This document shows, in pieces, positions 1 to 12,942 of a DNA stretch of 64,000 nt. A program made the translations under genes and the position numbers. How positions within the stretch are numbered: position 1 is the first letter of the stretch; every line of letters starts with the position of its first letter. The notes under the pieces are model-generated. The model saw nothing but the letters and a program-made list of their open reading frames with translations, did not search any database and was not told the DNA's origin. The DNA is from Terrabacter terrigena (GTDB taxonomy: Bacteria; Actinomycetota; Actinomycetes; Actinomycetales; Dermatophilaceae). The DNA lies in contig NZ_JBHTKH010000001.1 in assembly GCF_042676085.1 (NCBI RefSeq), positions 682,001 to 746,000 on the forward strand, written 5' to 3'.

Positions 1-1274
1 TTCGTCTTCGGCTCGATGGCGACCTGGATGACCGGGTCGGGGAACGTCATCGACTCGAGCACGATCTGGTCGTTGATGTCGGACAGGGTGTCGCCGGTCG
101 TGGTGTCCTTCAGGCCGATCGCCGCGTAGATGTGGCCGGCCATGGCCTCCTCGACGGGGTTCTCCTTGTTGGCGTGCATCTGGAAGAGCTTCCCGATGCG
201 CTCCTTCTTGCCCTTCGTCGAGTTGATGACGCCGGTGCCCGAGCTGATGTGGCCCGAGTACACGCGGATGAAGGTCAGCGTGCCGAAGAACGGGTGCGAG
301 GCGACCTTGAAGGCGAGGGCCGAGAACGGCTCGTCCTTGCTGGGCGCACGCGTCAGCTCGACCTCCTCGTTGCCCGGCTTGTGGCCGATCATCGGGGGCA
401 CGTCGAGGGGCGACGGGAGGTAGTCGACGACGGCGTCGAGCATCGGCTGCACACCGCGGTTCTTGAACGCGGAACCGCAGAACACCGGGTAGACCTCGGA
501 GTTGACGGTGAGCTTGCGGATGCCCGCCTTGAGCTCGTCGATCGTGAGCTCCTCGCCACCGAGGTACTTCTCCATGAGGTCGTCGTCGGCCTCGGCGACA
601 CGCTCGACCAGGGCCATGCGGTACTCCTCGGCCTTGGCCTGCAGGTCCGCCGGGATCTCGGCGATCTCGTACTTGGCACCCATGGTCACGTCGCCCTTGG
701 CGTCGCCGGGCCACACGAGGGCGCGCATGTAGAGCAGGTCGATGACGCCGAGGAAGTCGTTCTCGGCACCGATCGGCAGCTGCATGAGGAGCGGCTCCGC
801 ACCGAGGCGGTCCTTGATCGTCTGCACGGTGAAGTAGAAGTCGGCGCCGAGCTTGTCCATCTTGTTGACGAAGCAGATGCGCGGCACGTCGTACTTGTCG
901 GCCTGACGCCACACCGTCTCGGACTGCGGCTCGACACCCTCCTTGCCGTCGAACACCGCGACGGCACCGTCGAGGACGCGCAGCGAGCGCTCGACCTCGA
1001 CCGTGAAGTCCACGTGTCCGGGGGTGTCGATGATGTTGATCTGGGTGCCCTCCCAGAAGGAGGTCACGGCGGCAGACGTGATCGTGATGCCGCGTTCCTT
1101 CTCCTGCTCCATCCAGTCGGTGGTCGACGCACCGTCGTGGGTCTCACCGATCTTGTGGTTGACACCGGTGTAGAAGAGGATGCGCTCCGTCACCGTGGTC
1201 TTGCCAGCGTCGATGTGCGCCATGATGCCGATGTTGCGAACCTTCTTGAGGTCCGTCAGGACGTCGAGTGCCAC
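1..1274 (-). CDS. fusA: Elongation factor G, partial (C-terminus beyond window)
   Basis: Translocation GTPase of the ribosome. The gene runs off the left edge, so about 424 N-terminal codons of roughly 700 are present. I chose the GTG at 1274 because translation from it begins VALDVLTDLKKVRNIGIMAH, the conserved EF-G N-terminus. The GTPase motifs are readable: AHIDAGKTT (P-loop), DTPGHVDF (G3) and NKMD (G4). It follows rpsG by 132 bases that contain a long stem-loop, the usual rpsL-rpsG-fusA order of the str operon. Its identity is certain; only the start codon carries some doubt because the Shine-Dalgarno sequence is weak. Confidence 0.97.
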   Translation of the reverse strand, partial: MALDVLTDLKKVRNIGIMAHIDAGKTTVTERILFYTGVNHKIGETHDGASTTDWMEQEKERGITITSAAVTSFWEGTQINIIDTPGHVDFTVEVERSLRVLDGAVAVFDGKEGVEPQSETVWRQADKYDVPRICFVNKMDKLGADFYFTVQTIKDRLGAEPLLMQLPIGAENDFLGVIDLLYMRALVWPGDAKGDVTMGAKYEIAEIPADLQAKAEEYRMALVERVAEADDDLMEKYLGGEELTIDELKAGIRKLTVNSEVYPVFCGSAFKNRGVQPMLDAVVDYLPSPLDVPPMIGHKPGNEEVELTRAPSKDEPFSALAFKVASHPFFGTLTFIRVYSGHISSGTGVINSTKGKKERIGKLFQMHANKENPVEEAMAGHIYAAIGLKDTTTGDTLSDINDQIVLESMTFPDPVIQVAIEPKT

Positions 1275-1352
1275 GTCAGGTTTCTCGTCTCATTCGTCGT
1301 GGAGTGAAAATCGTGGGCGCCGCGCGCCGTCGTGCGACGGGCGGGCGCGTGC

Positions 1353-1398
1353 CCGGTGGTGTGCCGTGGAGCGAACGAGCTCCCCGGCACACCGCCGG
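1353..1398 (-). terminator. Long stem-loop between rpsG and fusA
   Basis: The inner arms GGTGTGCCG (1358-1366) and CGGCACACC (1385-1393) pair perfectly. GGAGC/GCTCC continues the stem inward after one mismatch, and about four more pairs plus a wobble extend it outward to 1353/1398. The loop is GAACGA and there is no T-tract. As fusA belongs to the same operon, partial termination, RNA processing or mRNA stabilisation is likelier than a full stop. Confidence 0.6.
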
Positions 1399-1406
1399 AC
1401 CGCTGG

Positions 1407-1877
1407 TCACCAGCGGTAGTGCGCGAAGGCCTTGTTGGACTCGGCCATCTTGTGGGTGTCCTCGCGACGCTTGACCGCGGCACCGAGGCCGTTGCTCGCG
1501 TCGAGGATCTCGTTCATCAGGCGCTCGGTCATCGTCTTCTCGCGACGCTGACGGGAGTAGCCGACGAGCCAGCGCAGGGCCAGCGTCGTGCTGCGGCCCG
1601 GCTTGACCTCGATCGGCACCTGGTAGGTCGCGCCACCGACGCGACGGCTCTTGACCTCCATGGCCGGCTTGACGTTGTCGAGCGCACGCTTGAGCGTGGC
1701 GACGGGGTCCGTGCCGGTCTTCTGGCGGCAGCCCTCGAGGGCGCCGTAGACGATCGTCTCGGCGATCGACTTCTTGCCGTCGAGGAGGATCTTGTTGACG
1801 AGCTGCGTGACGAGCGGGCTGGCGTAGACGGGGTCGACGACGAGCGGGCGCTTCGGAGCGGGTCCCTTACGAGGCAT
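1407..1877 (-). CDS. rpsG: 30S ribosomal protein S7
   Basis: Primary rRNA-binding protein that nucleates assembly of the 30S head and lines the E site. The 156-residue product begins MPRKGPAPKRPLVVDPVY and ends AESNKAFAHYRW, the full family length with no insertions. Its ATG shares one base with the rpsL stop (TGATG), so the two are translationally coupled. It is the second gene of the str operon. Confidence 0.98.
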   Translation of the reverse strand: MPRKGPAPKRPLVVDPVYASPLVTQLVNKILLDGKKSIAETIVYGALEGCRQKTGTDPVATLKRALDNVKPAMEVKSRRVGGATYQVPIEVKPGRSTTLALRWLVGYSRQRREKTMTERLMNEILDASNGLGAAVKRREDTHKMAESNKAFAHYRW

Positions 1878-2251
1878 CAGCTCTTCTCCTTCTTCGCGCC
1901 GTAACGGCTACGAGCCTGCTTGCGGTTCTTGACACCCTGGGTGTCGAGCGTGCCGCGGACGATCTTGTAACGCACACCCGGGAGGTCCTTCACACGACCA
2001 CCGCGCACGAGCACGATCGAGTGCTCCTGCAGGTTGTGGCCGACGCCGGGGATGTAGGCCGTGACCTCGATGCCGCTGGAGAGGCGCACACGGGCGACCT
2101 TGCGCAGGGCGGAGTTCGGCTTCTTGGGGGTGGTGGTGTACACGCGGGTGCACACGCCACGGCGCTGGGGCGAGCCCTTGAGCGCCGGGGTCTTGGCCTT
2201 GCTGGCCTTGTCCTGGCGGCCCTTGCGGACCAGCTGGTTGATGGTAGGCAA
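1877..2251 (-). CDS. rpsL: 30S ribosomal protein S12
   Basis: Decoding-centre protein of the small subunit. The 124-residue product is full length and carries the signature TTPKKPNSALRKVARV. The residues altered in streptomycin-resistant mutants are wild type: Lys43 in TPKKP and Lys88 in GGRVKDLPG. It is the first gene of the str operon and ends in the TGATG junction with rpsG. A candidate promoter lies about 250 bases upstream. Confidence 0.98.
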   Translation of the reverse strand: MPTINQLVRKGRQDKASKAKTPALKGSPQRRGVCTRVYTTTPKKPNSALRKVARVRLSSGIEVTAYIPGVGHNLQEHSIVLVRGGRVKDLPGVRYKIVRGTLDTQGVKNRKQARSRYGAKKEKS

Positions 2252-2626
2252 CCTGGTTACTCCATAACGTTGCTCGTTGTCGGTCGTCCGATGGGACGGC
2301 TCCTTGGCTGTTCGGTTCGTCGACCCCCGAGGTCGGGTGTGTCGGAACCGGTTCTCCCCCCTGCACTTCCCGCTCCTGCGACTGCCTCACGGCGTTCGGA
2401 AGGGACGGGTTGCCCGGCGGAAGGTGTGCTCTGGACCGAAGTGGTGTCTCATCCGCATCGTGCGGTTGGACAGGGCACCGAGGCCGTCATCGCGCATGCC
2501 TGAGTACGTGCCTCAGACACAGTGTTCAAGCGTACCGGGGTGCGGCACGCCTACCAAATCGGTCGGGCGGGCCCCACGCTCCCGATCACGTATGCCGCCG
2601 GGTGGCGTCGGGCGCGACGGCTGGGC
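2252..2626. other. Leader and promoter region of the str operon
   Basis: These 375 bases hold no convincing gene. They contain the candidate rpsL promoter (2501-2529) and one GTATGCC motif at 2590-2596. Reading frames crossing the region lack codon bias and family resemblance. A leader of about 240 bases would fit a regulated ribosomal operon, but I see no recognisable riboswitch. Confidence 0.5.
2501..2529 (-). promoter_or_regulatory. Candidate rpsL (str operon) promoter
   Basis: On the minus strand TTGAAC (2524-2529) is separated by 17 bases from TACTCA (2501-2506). The -35 box is good, the -10 box poor, and nothing better is visible in the gap. Confidence 0.35.
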
Positions 2627-3190
2627 TCAGCCGAGCCGCCAGTCACCGGCGTACATGTGCAACACGGGCACGCCGAGCGACTCACGGGCCCGGGAGGCCC
2701 AGTCGCGGTGGAAGGTGTCCTCGACGGCGTGCGGCTCGGTGACGACGACGACCTCGCGCGCCCCGAGCCGGGCGACCTCCTCGACGAGGGCCGGCATGGG
2801 GTCGTCGGAGGTGATCTCGCCGGTGGCGTCGACGTCGTGGCGGTCGAACTCGGCCAGGGTGGTGGACAGCGCGGTGTCGGCGTCGGCGTGCGCCCCGGTG
2901 CGGCTCACCGGGCGCAGCGACTCGAGCGCCTCGCGCATCTCGAAGAGGCTCAGGTGGTTGAGGAACGAGCTGAGCAGGTTGCGCTGGGTGTCGGCCGGGA
3001 CGAGCACGCGGTAGGTCGGTCGGTCGTCCTCGTGCAGCCCCACGATCTTGGCGACGTCGACGGGCTTGAGGGCCTCCTCGGTGAGCACGATGATCGTGGG
3101 CGCTGGGCCGTCACCGGCCGGTGCCCCGGCGGCCGCCGCGGCGTCGTCGGGCTCGGGCGAGTTCGGCGCGTCGGCCGTGGGCTCGGTCAT
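2627..3190 (-). CDS. Conserved protein of unknown function
   Basis: The product has 187 residues. The first 30 are low-complexity Ala/Pro/Asp. The rest has strand-helix alternation (PTIIVLTEEAL, TYRVLVPADT, AREVVVVTEPHAVEDTFHRD) and ends GVPVLHMYAGDWRLG. Regular hydrophobic strands, each followed by a helix, suggest a Rossmann-like or UspA-like alpha/beta fold, but I see no nucleotide-binding glycine motif and do not assign a function. There is no signal peptide, so it is cytoplasmic. It lies between rpsL and the D,D-peptidase gene on the same strand, 35 bases from the latter. Confidence 0.8.
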   Translation of the reverse strand: MTEPTADAPNSPEPDDAAAAAGAPAGDGPAPTIIVLTEEALKPVDVAKIVGLHEDDRPTYRVLVPADTQRNLLSSFLNHLSLFEMREALESLRPVSRTGAHADADTALSTTLAEFDRHDVDATGEITSDDPMPALVEEVARLGAREVVVVTEPHAVEDTFHRDWASRARESLGVPVLHMYAGDWRLG

Positions 3191-3225
3191 GCGCCCACCC
3201 TACCGAGGCGGCCGCTCGCGGCGGG

Positions 3226-4797
3226 TCAGCGGTTGGTCATCCGCCACCTGGCGAGCAGCACGCCGAGGCGGTCCTCGACCGGGCGCGGCGAGGTGCCCGA
3301 GTAGTTGCTCATCATGACGAAGACGTAGCGTCGGCCGTCGGCGCCGGAGACGTAGCCGGCGAGCGAGGTGACGCCGGTGAGGCTGCCGTTCTTGGCCCGC
3401 AGGTTGCCGGCGGCGGCCGTGCCTCGCATCCGCGAGGCGAGCGTGCCGCCCTGCCAGCGCACCGGGTCGACGCCGGCCACCGGAAGCGCTGCGCGGAAGG
3501 TCGACCACCAGGTCGCGCGCTGCACCTTGTCGAGCAGGAGCGCGAGCTGGTTCGGGGTGAGCCGGTTGGCGCGGGCCAGGCCTGAGCCGTCGACGAGACG
3601 CAGCCCCGTGGTCGGGATGCCGATGGCGACGGCATACGCCCGGAGCGCCGCCGTGCCACTGGCCCAGCTGCCGGGCTGGCCGGACCGCGCGCCGAGCGTC
3701 TTGGTGATGGCCTCGGCGTGCGAGTTGTTGCTCAGCTTGAGGAAGGGCACGAGCAGCTGGGCGAGGGTCATCGAGGAGTGCCGGGCCAGCAGGGTGCGCG
3801 CCTTCGGCGTCGTTCCGCGAACAACCGTGCCGTCGACCCGGATGCCCGCTGCGCCCAGGCGTGCCCGCAGGGCGCGGCCGGCCATGAGCGCCGGGTCGTT
3901 CACCGTCACCCACTTGCGCGTGGCGGCGGCCCGCACGGGCACCTGGCCGCTCACGGTGATGGTGTTGGTGCCGGCGGTGCGGCTCACCGCGATCGTCGTC
4001 GCGCTGCCGGCCGCAGAGGTGCGCGACCGGTTGACGAGGCGCACGTGGGACGCGGCGGAGGCCGGGGTGACGGTGAGGTGCGGCAGGACCGCAGTCGAGG
4101 CTCCCGGGGTGGCGGTGACGATGACCGTGCCGGCGTCGTAGTCGGTGTTCGGCGACAGCGTGAGGGCCGACACCTGGGCCGCGTAGTACGAGGAGGCGTA
4201 CGACGTCGACCAGTAGGGGTTGTAGCGCACGTCGTCGAAGGCCGAGGCGTCGGCGACGACGTCGCCGGTGACGCGCGTGACTCCCTGGGACCTCAGGGCG
4301 GAGGCGAGCGACGTGAGGTCACGCTCGAGCAGCGTCGGGTCACCACTGCCGCGCAAGTAGAGGCGCCCGGACACCACTCCCCCGGCACCGACCGGCGCAG
4401 CGGCGTAGACGTCGGTGGCCCACCGGTAGCCGGCGCCGAGCCGGCCGAGCGCCGCGGCCGCCGTGAAGGTCTTCTGCGTCGAGGCCGGGGCCAGCGGGGT
4501 GTCGGCGCCGCGCAGGTAGATGCGCGAGCGGGTCGAGCCGTCACGGACCACGGCCCCGACCTTCGCCGTCGACGCGGTGACCCTCGAGTCGGCGAACACC
4601 TTGGTGATCTCGCGGCGCAGCGCGGCGTCGCGGGCGTCGTAGACGGTGGCGCCGCTGCCCCGCGGCGCCGACGACAGGACGGCGGCGACGGCGAGCATGA
4701 CGACGGCCAGCAGGAACGGCCAGCGCGCCTGCGTGCGTGGGCCGCTGGGGCCGCGCACGATCCGGGCTGCTCGCGGCGATCGTGGAGTACGGACCAT
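3226..4797 (-). CDS. dacB: D-alanyl-D-alanine carboxypeptidase/endopeptidase, PBP4 (S13) family
   Basis: Penicillin-binding enzyme that trims peptidoglycan stem peptides or cross-links outside the membrane. The 523-residue product has an N-terminal hydrophobic segment (about residues 27-44) acting as signal or anchor. The serine motif S106-T-Q-K109 and the second motif S356-N-N358 are clear, separated by the long insertion typical of family S13. The third motif reads K469-N-G471 where K-T-G is expected. The protein ends shortly after it, as is usual for the family. It is followed on the same strand by the unknown gene at 2627. Confidence 0.88.
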   Translation of the reverse strand: MVRTPRSPRAARIVRGPSGPRTQARWPFLLAVVMLAVAAVLSSAPRGSGATVYDARDAALRREITKVFADSRVTASTAKVGAVVRDGSTRSRIYLRGADTPLAPASTQKTFTAAAALGRLGAGYRWATDVYAAAPVGAGGVVSGRLYLRGSGDPTLLERDLTSLASALRSQGVTRVTGDVVADASAFDDVRYNPYWSTSYASSYYAAQVSALTLSPNTDYDAGTVIVTATPGASTAVLPHLTVTPASAASHVRLVNRSRTSAAGSATTIAVSRTAGTNTITVSGQVPVRAAATRKWVTVNDPALMAGRALRARLGAAGIRVDGTVVRGTTPKARTLLARHSSMTLAQLLVPFLKLSNNSHAEAITKTLGARSGQPGSWASGTAALRAYAVAIGIPTTGLRLVDGSGLARANRLTPNQLALLLDKVQRATWWSTFRAALPVAGVDPVRWQGGTLASRMRGTAAAGNLRAKNGSLTGVTSLAGYVSGADGRRYVFVMMSNYSGTSPRPVEDRLGVLLARWRMTNR

Positions 4798-4925
4798 GAC
4801 GACCTCCCGACGGGCGTCGCCGGCTGGCTCGGACGCCGCCGGACGACCACCTCCCGAGCGAGGCTAGTCCGGTTTGTCCGTTTTGGGGAGGACGGGCGCC
4901 GACCGATCTGCTCCGGGTGTGCCGA

Positions 4926-4955
4926 GGGCCGGCCCCCGTGACGGGGAGCCGGCCC
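4926..4955 (-). terminator. Terminator-like hairpin downstream of rpoC
   Basis: GGGCCGGC plus CCCC (4926-4937) pairs with GGGG plus GCCGGCCC (4943-4955) with one bulged A and a 5-base loop. It starts about 50 bases past the rpoC stop. No T-run follows, as is common for actinobacterial terminators. Confidence 0.6.
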
Positions 4956-5007
4956 AGCGGCATACGTGGTGCTGTGTGGTGGCCCGGGCGTCAGCCCCGG
5001 ACACCGG

Positions 5008-8907
<3,900 letters not shown>

Positions 8908-8968
8908 GTGGTTCCTTCTCTCGTAACTCTCGTTAAGTCGTGTGGTCTGAGTGGGATTCGTTGACGTG

Positions 8969-9008
8969 GGTGCGTATGCCGCCGAGCGGGCCCGGCGGCA
9001 TACGCACC
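8969..9008. repeat. Perfect 15-bp inverted repeat in the rpoB-rpoC gap
   Basis: The left arm GGTGCGTATGCCGCC (8969-8983) and right arm GGCGGCATACGCACC (8994-9008) are exact complements around a 10-base loop. Each arm contains one copy of the dispersed GGCATAC motif. As RNA it would fold into a very stable hairpin between the two polymerase genes; since rpoC must be transcribed through it, it may act in processing or attenuation. Confidence 0.85.
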
Positions 9009-9029
9009 GCCTGTCGTGGTGGGGCCTTC

Positions 9030-12000
9030 TCAGACCTCTTCGACGCTGGACGGCTCACGCCGGCTCAGGTCGATGCCGAGCTCCTCCGCCGCGCGGAAGA
9101 CCTCCTCGTCGGACTCCTTCATCTCGATCGTCGTGCCGTCGGAGCTCAGGACCTCGACGTTGAGACACAGCGACTGCATCTCCTTGAGGAGGACCTTGAA
9201 CGACTCCGGGATGCCCGAGTCGGGGATGTTCTCGCCCTTGACGATCGCCTCGTAGACCTTGACGCGGCCGGGAACGTCGTCCGACTTGATCGTCAGCAGC
9301 TCCTGGAGCGTGTAGGCGGCGCCGTACGCCTCGAGGGCCCAGACCTCCATCTCACCGAAGCGCTGGCCACCGAACTGGGCCTTACCGCCGAGCGGCTGCT
9401 GGGTGATCATCGAGTAGGGGCCCGTCGAGCGAGCGTGGATCTTGTCGTCGACGAGGTGGTGCAGCTTGAGGATGTACATGTAGCCGACCGCGACGGGCTC
9501 GGGGAACGGCTCGCCGGAGCGGCCGTCGAAGAGGCGCGTCTTGCCCGAGGCGTCGATGAGGCGGACCCCGTCGCGCGTCTTGAGCGTCGAGTCGAGCAGA
9601 CCCGTGACGACGTCCTCCGAGGCACCGTCGAAGACCGGCGTCGCCACGCGCGTGCCCGCAGGGGCCTCGTGCGCGTCGACCGCGATCTCCTTGGCCCACT
9701 CCGGGTTGCCCTCGATCTTCCAGCCGCGCGAGGCGGCCCAGCCGAGGTGCAGCTCGAGGATCTGGCCGAGGTTCATTCGGCGCGGCACACCGTGCGGGTT
9801 GAGCACGACGTCGACCGGCGTGCCGTCCTCGAGGAACGGCATGTCCTCGACCGGGAGGATCTTGGAGATGACGCCCTTGTTGCCGTGGCGGCCGGCGAGC
9901 TTGTCACCGTCGGTGATCTTGCGCTTGTTGGCCACGTAGACGCGGACGAGCTGGTTGACGCCGGGCGGCAGGTCGTCGCCCATGTCGGCGCGGAACTCCT
10001 TGACGCCGATGACCGTGCCGGTCTCGCCGTGGGGCACCTTGAGCGACGTGTCGCGGACCTCGCGCGCCTTCTCACCGAAGATCGCGCGGAGCAGGCGCTC
10101 CTCCGGGGTCAGCTCGGTCTCGCCCTTGGGCGTGACCTTGCCGACGAGCAGGTCGCCGTCGCGGACCTCGGCGCCGACGCGGATGATGCCGCGCTCGTCG
10201 AGGTCGGCCAGGACCTCCTCGGAGACGTTCGGGATGTCCCGGGTGATCTCCTCGGGGCCGAGCTTCGTGTCGCGGGCGTCGACCTCGTGCTCCTCGATGT
10301 GGATCGAGGAGAGGACGTCGTCCTGCACGAGACGCTGGCTGAGGATGATCGCGTCCTCGTAGTTGTGGCCCTCCCACGACATGAACGCGACGAGCAGGTT
10401 GCGCCCGAGCGCCATCTCGCCACCGTCGGTCGCGGGACCGTCGGCGATGACGCCACCGGCCTCGAGACGGTCGCCCTCGTTGACGACGACGACCTGGTTG
10501 TAGCTCGTGCCCTGGTTGGAGCGCGCGAACTTGGCGATGCGGTAGGTCTGGTAGGTGCCGTCGTCGTTGGCGACGGTGACGAGGTCGGCCGACACCTCCT
10601 GCACGACACCGGCCTTCTCGGCGCGGACGACGTCGCCCGAGTCGAGGGCGGCGCGGAACTCCATGCCGGTGCCGACGATGGGCGCCTCGCTCTTGACGAG
10701 CGGGACGGCCTGACGCTGCATGTTGGCGCCCATGAGTGCGCGGTTGGCGTCGTCGTGCTCGAGGAACGGGATCATCGCGGTCGCGGCCGACACCATCTGG
10801 CGCGGCGAGACGTCCATGTAGTCGACCTCGTCACCGGGGACGAGCTCGACCTCTCCACCCTTGGTGCGCACGAGCACGCGGTCCTCGGTGAAGTTGTTCT
10901 GCTTGTCCAGCGGCGCGTTGGCCTGGGCGACGACGAAGCGGTCCTCCTCGTCGGCCGACAGGTAGTCGACGTCGTCGGTGACGTGGCCGTCGACGACCTT
11001 GCGGTACGGCGTCTCGATGAAGCCGAACGCGTTGATGCGGCCGTAGGACGCGAGCGAGCCGATGAGGCCGATGTTCGGCCCTTCCGGCGTCTCGATCGGG
11101 CACATGCGGCCGTAGTGCGACGGGTGGACGTCACGGACCTCCATCTGGGCACGGTCACGGGAGATACCACCCGGGCCGAGCGCGGACAGACGACGCTTGT
11201 GCGTCAGACCCGCGAGCGGGTTGTTCTGGTCCATGAACTGCGAGAGCTGCGAGGTGCCGAAGAACTCCTTGATCGACGCCACCACGGGGCGGATGTTGAT
11301 CAGGGTCTGCGGGGTGATCGCCTCGACGTCCTGCGTGGTCATGCGCTCGCGGACGACGCGCTCCATGCGCGACAGGCCGGTGCGGACCTGGTTCTGGATG
11401 AGCTCGCCGACGGAGCGCAGGCGACGGTTGCCGAAGTGGTCGATGTCGTCGACCTCGACGCGGACGTCGACCTCCTCGCCGTTCTTGACGCCCTTCATCG
11501 AGTCCTGGCCGTCGTGCAGCGTGACGATGAACTTGATCGTCTTGACGATGTCGTCGATGGACAGGGTCGACTCGTTGATCGACCCGTCGAGGCCGAGCTT
11601 CTTGTTGACCTTGTAGCGGCCGACCTTGGCGAGGTCGTAGCGCTTGCCGTTGAAGTAGAGGTTGTCGAGCAGGGTCTGCGCGGCCTCCTTCGTCGGCGGC
11701 TCGCCCGGACGCAGCTTGCGGTAGATGTCGAGCAGCGCGTCGTCCTGGCCCTGGGTGTGGTCCTTCTCCAGGGTGAGGCGCATCGACTCGAACTCGCCGA
11801 ACTCCTCGAGGATCTGGGCCTCGGTCCAGCCGAGGGCCTTGAGGAGCACCGTGACCGACTGCTTGCGCTTGCGGTCGACGCGGACGCCGACCATGTCGCG
11901 CTTGTCGATCTCGAACTCGAGCCAGGCGCCGCGGCTCGGGATGATCTTGGCCGTGTAGATGTCCTTGTCGGACGTCTTGTCGGGCGTGCGCTCGAAGTAG

Positions 12001-12512
12001 ACGCCCGGGCTGCGGACGAGCTGCGAGACGACGACACGCTCGGTGCCGTTGATGATGAAGGTGCCGCGCTCGGTCATGAGCGGGAAGTCACCCATGAACA
12101 CCGTCTGGCTCTTGATCTCGCCCGTCTGGGCGTTCATGAACTCGGCGGTGACGAACAGGGGTGCGTCGTACGTCTGGTCGCGCTCCTTGCACGACTCGAT
12201 CGTCTTGCGCGTCTCCTCGAAGCGGTGGTCACGGAACGACAGCGACATCGAGCCGCTGAAGTCCTCGATCGGGGAGATCTCCTCGAAGATCTCCTCGAGC
12301 CCGGACCGGTCGGGGACGTCGGTGCGCCCCTCGGCCTTGGCCGCGGCGACGCGAGCCTGCCAGCGCTCGTTGCCGAGCAGCCAGTCGAAGCTCTCCGTCT
12401 GAAGCGCCAGGAGGTCGGGGACCTCGAGTGGTTCGCGAATCTTCGCGAAGGACAGACGTCCCGAAGGGGTCTGTGCGGTGGACATGTTCGTCGCAGTGCG
12501 CGAGGCAGCCAA
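9030..12512 (-). CDS. rpoB: DNA-directed RNA polymerase subunit beta
   Basis: Catalytic subunit of RNA polymerase; 1160 residues with my start. I chose TTG at 12512 because it follows GGAAGGA by six bases and gives an N-terminus (LAASRTATNMSTAQTPSGR) aligning with Streptomyces RpoB, also TTG-initiated as I recall. The longer frame has no family resemblance. The rifampicin region SQLSQFMDQNNPLAG...THKRRLSALGPGG shows wild-type Asp, His and Ser at the classical resistance positions. It is transcribed from a strong promoter at 12665-12693. Confidence 0.97.
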   Translation of the reverse strand: MAASRTATNMSTAQTPSGRLSFAKIREPLEVPDLLALQTESFDWLLGNERWQARVAAAKAEGRTDVPDRSGLEEIFEEISPIEDFSGSMSLSFRDHRFEETRKTIESCKERDQTYDAPLFVTAEFMNAQTGEIKSQTVFMGDFPLMTERGTFIINGTERVVVSQLVRSPGVYFERTPDKTSDKDIYTAKIIPSRGAWLEFEIDKRDMVGVRVDRKRKQSVTVLLKALGWTEAQILEEFGEFESMRLTLEKDHTQGQDDALLDIYRKLRPGEPPTKEAAQTLLDNLYFNGKRYDLAKVGRYKVNKKLGLDGSINESTLSIDDIVKTIKFIVTLHDGQDSMKGVKNGEEVDVRVEVDDIDHFGNRRLRSVGELIQNQVRTGLSRMERVVRERMTTQDVEAITPQTLINIRPVVASIKEFFGTSQLSQFMDQNNPLAGLTHKRRLSALGPGGISRDRAQMEVRDVHPSHYGRMCPIETPEGPNIGLIGSLASYGRINAFGFIETPYRKVVDGHVTDDVDYLSADEEDRFVVAQANAPLDKQNNFTEDRVLVRTKGGEVELVPGDEVDYMDVSPRQMVSAATAMIPFLEHDDANRALMGANMQRQAVPLVKSEAPIVGTGMEFRAALDSGDVVRAEKAGVVQEVSADLVTVANDDGTYQTYRIAKFARSNQGTSYNQVVVVNEGDRLEAGGVIADGPATDGGEMALGRNLLVAFMSWEGHNYEDAIILSQRLVQDDVLSSIHIEEHEVDARDTKLGPEEITRDIPNVSEEVLADLDERGIIRVGAEVRDGDLLVGKVTPKGETELTPEERLLRAIFGEKAREVRDTSLKVPHGETGTVIGVKEFRADMGDDLPPGVNQLVRVYVANKRKITDGDKLAGRHGNKGVISKILPVEDMPFLEDGTPVDVVLNPHGVPRRMNLGQILELHLGWAASRGWKIEGNPEWAKEIAVDAHEAPAGTRVATPVFDGASEDVVTGLLDSTLKTRDGVRLIDASGKTRLFDGRSGEPFPEPVAVGYMYILKLHHLVDDKIHARSTGPYSMITQQPLGGKAQFGGQRFGEMEVWALEAYGAAYTLQELLTIKSDDVPGRVKVYEAIVKGENIPDSGIPESFKVLLKEMQSLCLNVEVLSSDGTTIEMKESDEEVFRAAEELGIDLSRREPSSVEEV

Positions 12513-12942
12513 GGAGGGTCCTTCCACGGGCCTTTTTCGAATCTTCAGATCCGCGTTGCCGCATGGCTCCGCTCGCGGGTCCGATGGTCGGGCCGGATGC
12601 CGTGCGGCATGGTGAATGGCCAGACCGAGGTCGCGAGAGGTGGGCATGGGCAGCGCAAAGGCTTAGCCTACCGTCGAAGGGCAGGAGTGTCCAGCCGGGT
12701 CAAGAGGCGGAGATCGTGAGCCGGGGTACGGCCGGTCTCGAACGACCGGGCGCCCTCGGCGTGACCTGCCACACCTCCCGGACCGGGAGCTCGCGATGCG
12801 AACGCGACGAATATGGCCCGGCTCGGGCCTGACGTCAAGACCCGCCCACTCCGTAGGCGCGTCGTGGACCCGGTCGGCGGGCGGCGGGCACCTAGCATGG
12901 GGTGGGCCACAGTTCCGCAGACGTCACTTCGAGGGGAACGCC
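12513..12942. other. Divergent regulatory region rpoB / DUF4282
   Basis: These 430 bases hold the rpoB promoter and a leader of about 146 bases. A TAGCAT at 12893-12898 could be the -10 box for the rightward DUF4282 gene. I see no gene in it. Confidence 0.55.
12665..12693 (-). promoter_or_regulatory. rpoB promoter
   Basis: On the minus strand TGGACA (12688-12693) is followed after exactly 17 bases by TAGGCT (12665-12670). Both boxes match the actinobacterial housekeeping sigma consensus well. Transcription would start near 12658. Confidence 0.7.

Noticed and set aside
132..1307. Long open frame of 391 codons opposite fusA
   Set aside because: It is the antisense shadow of fusA; Asp/Glu/Arg/Val-rich low-complexity translation, as occurs opposite high-GC genes.
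11170..11300. Possible rifampicin-resistance changes in rpoB
   Set aside because: The region reads as wild type at the classical Asp, His and Ser positions.
8940..12719. Open frame of 1259 codons opposite rpoB
   Set aside because: Antisense shadow of rpoB with no recognisable domain.
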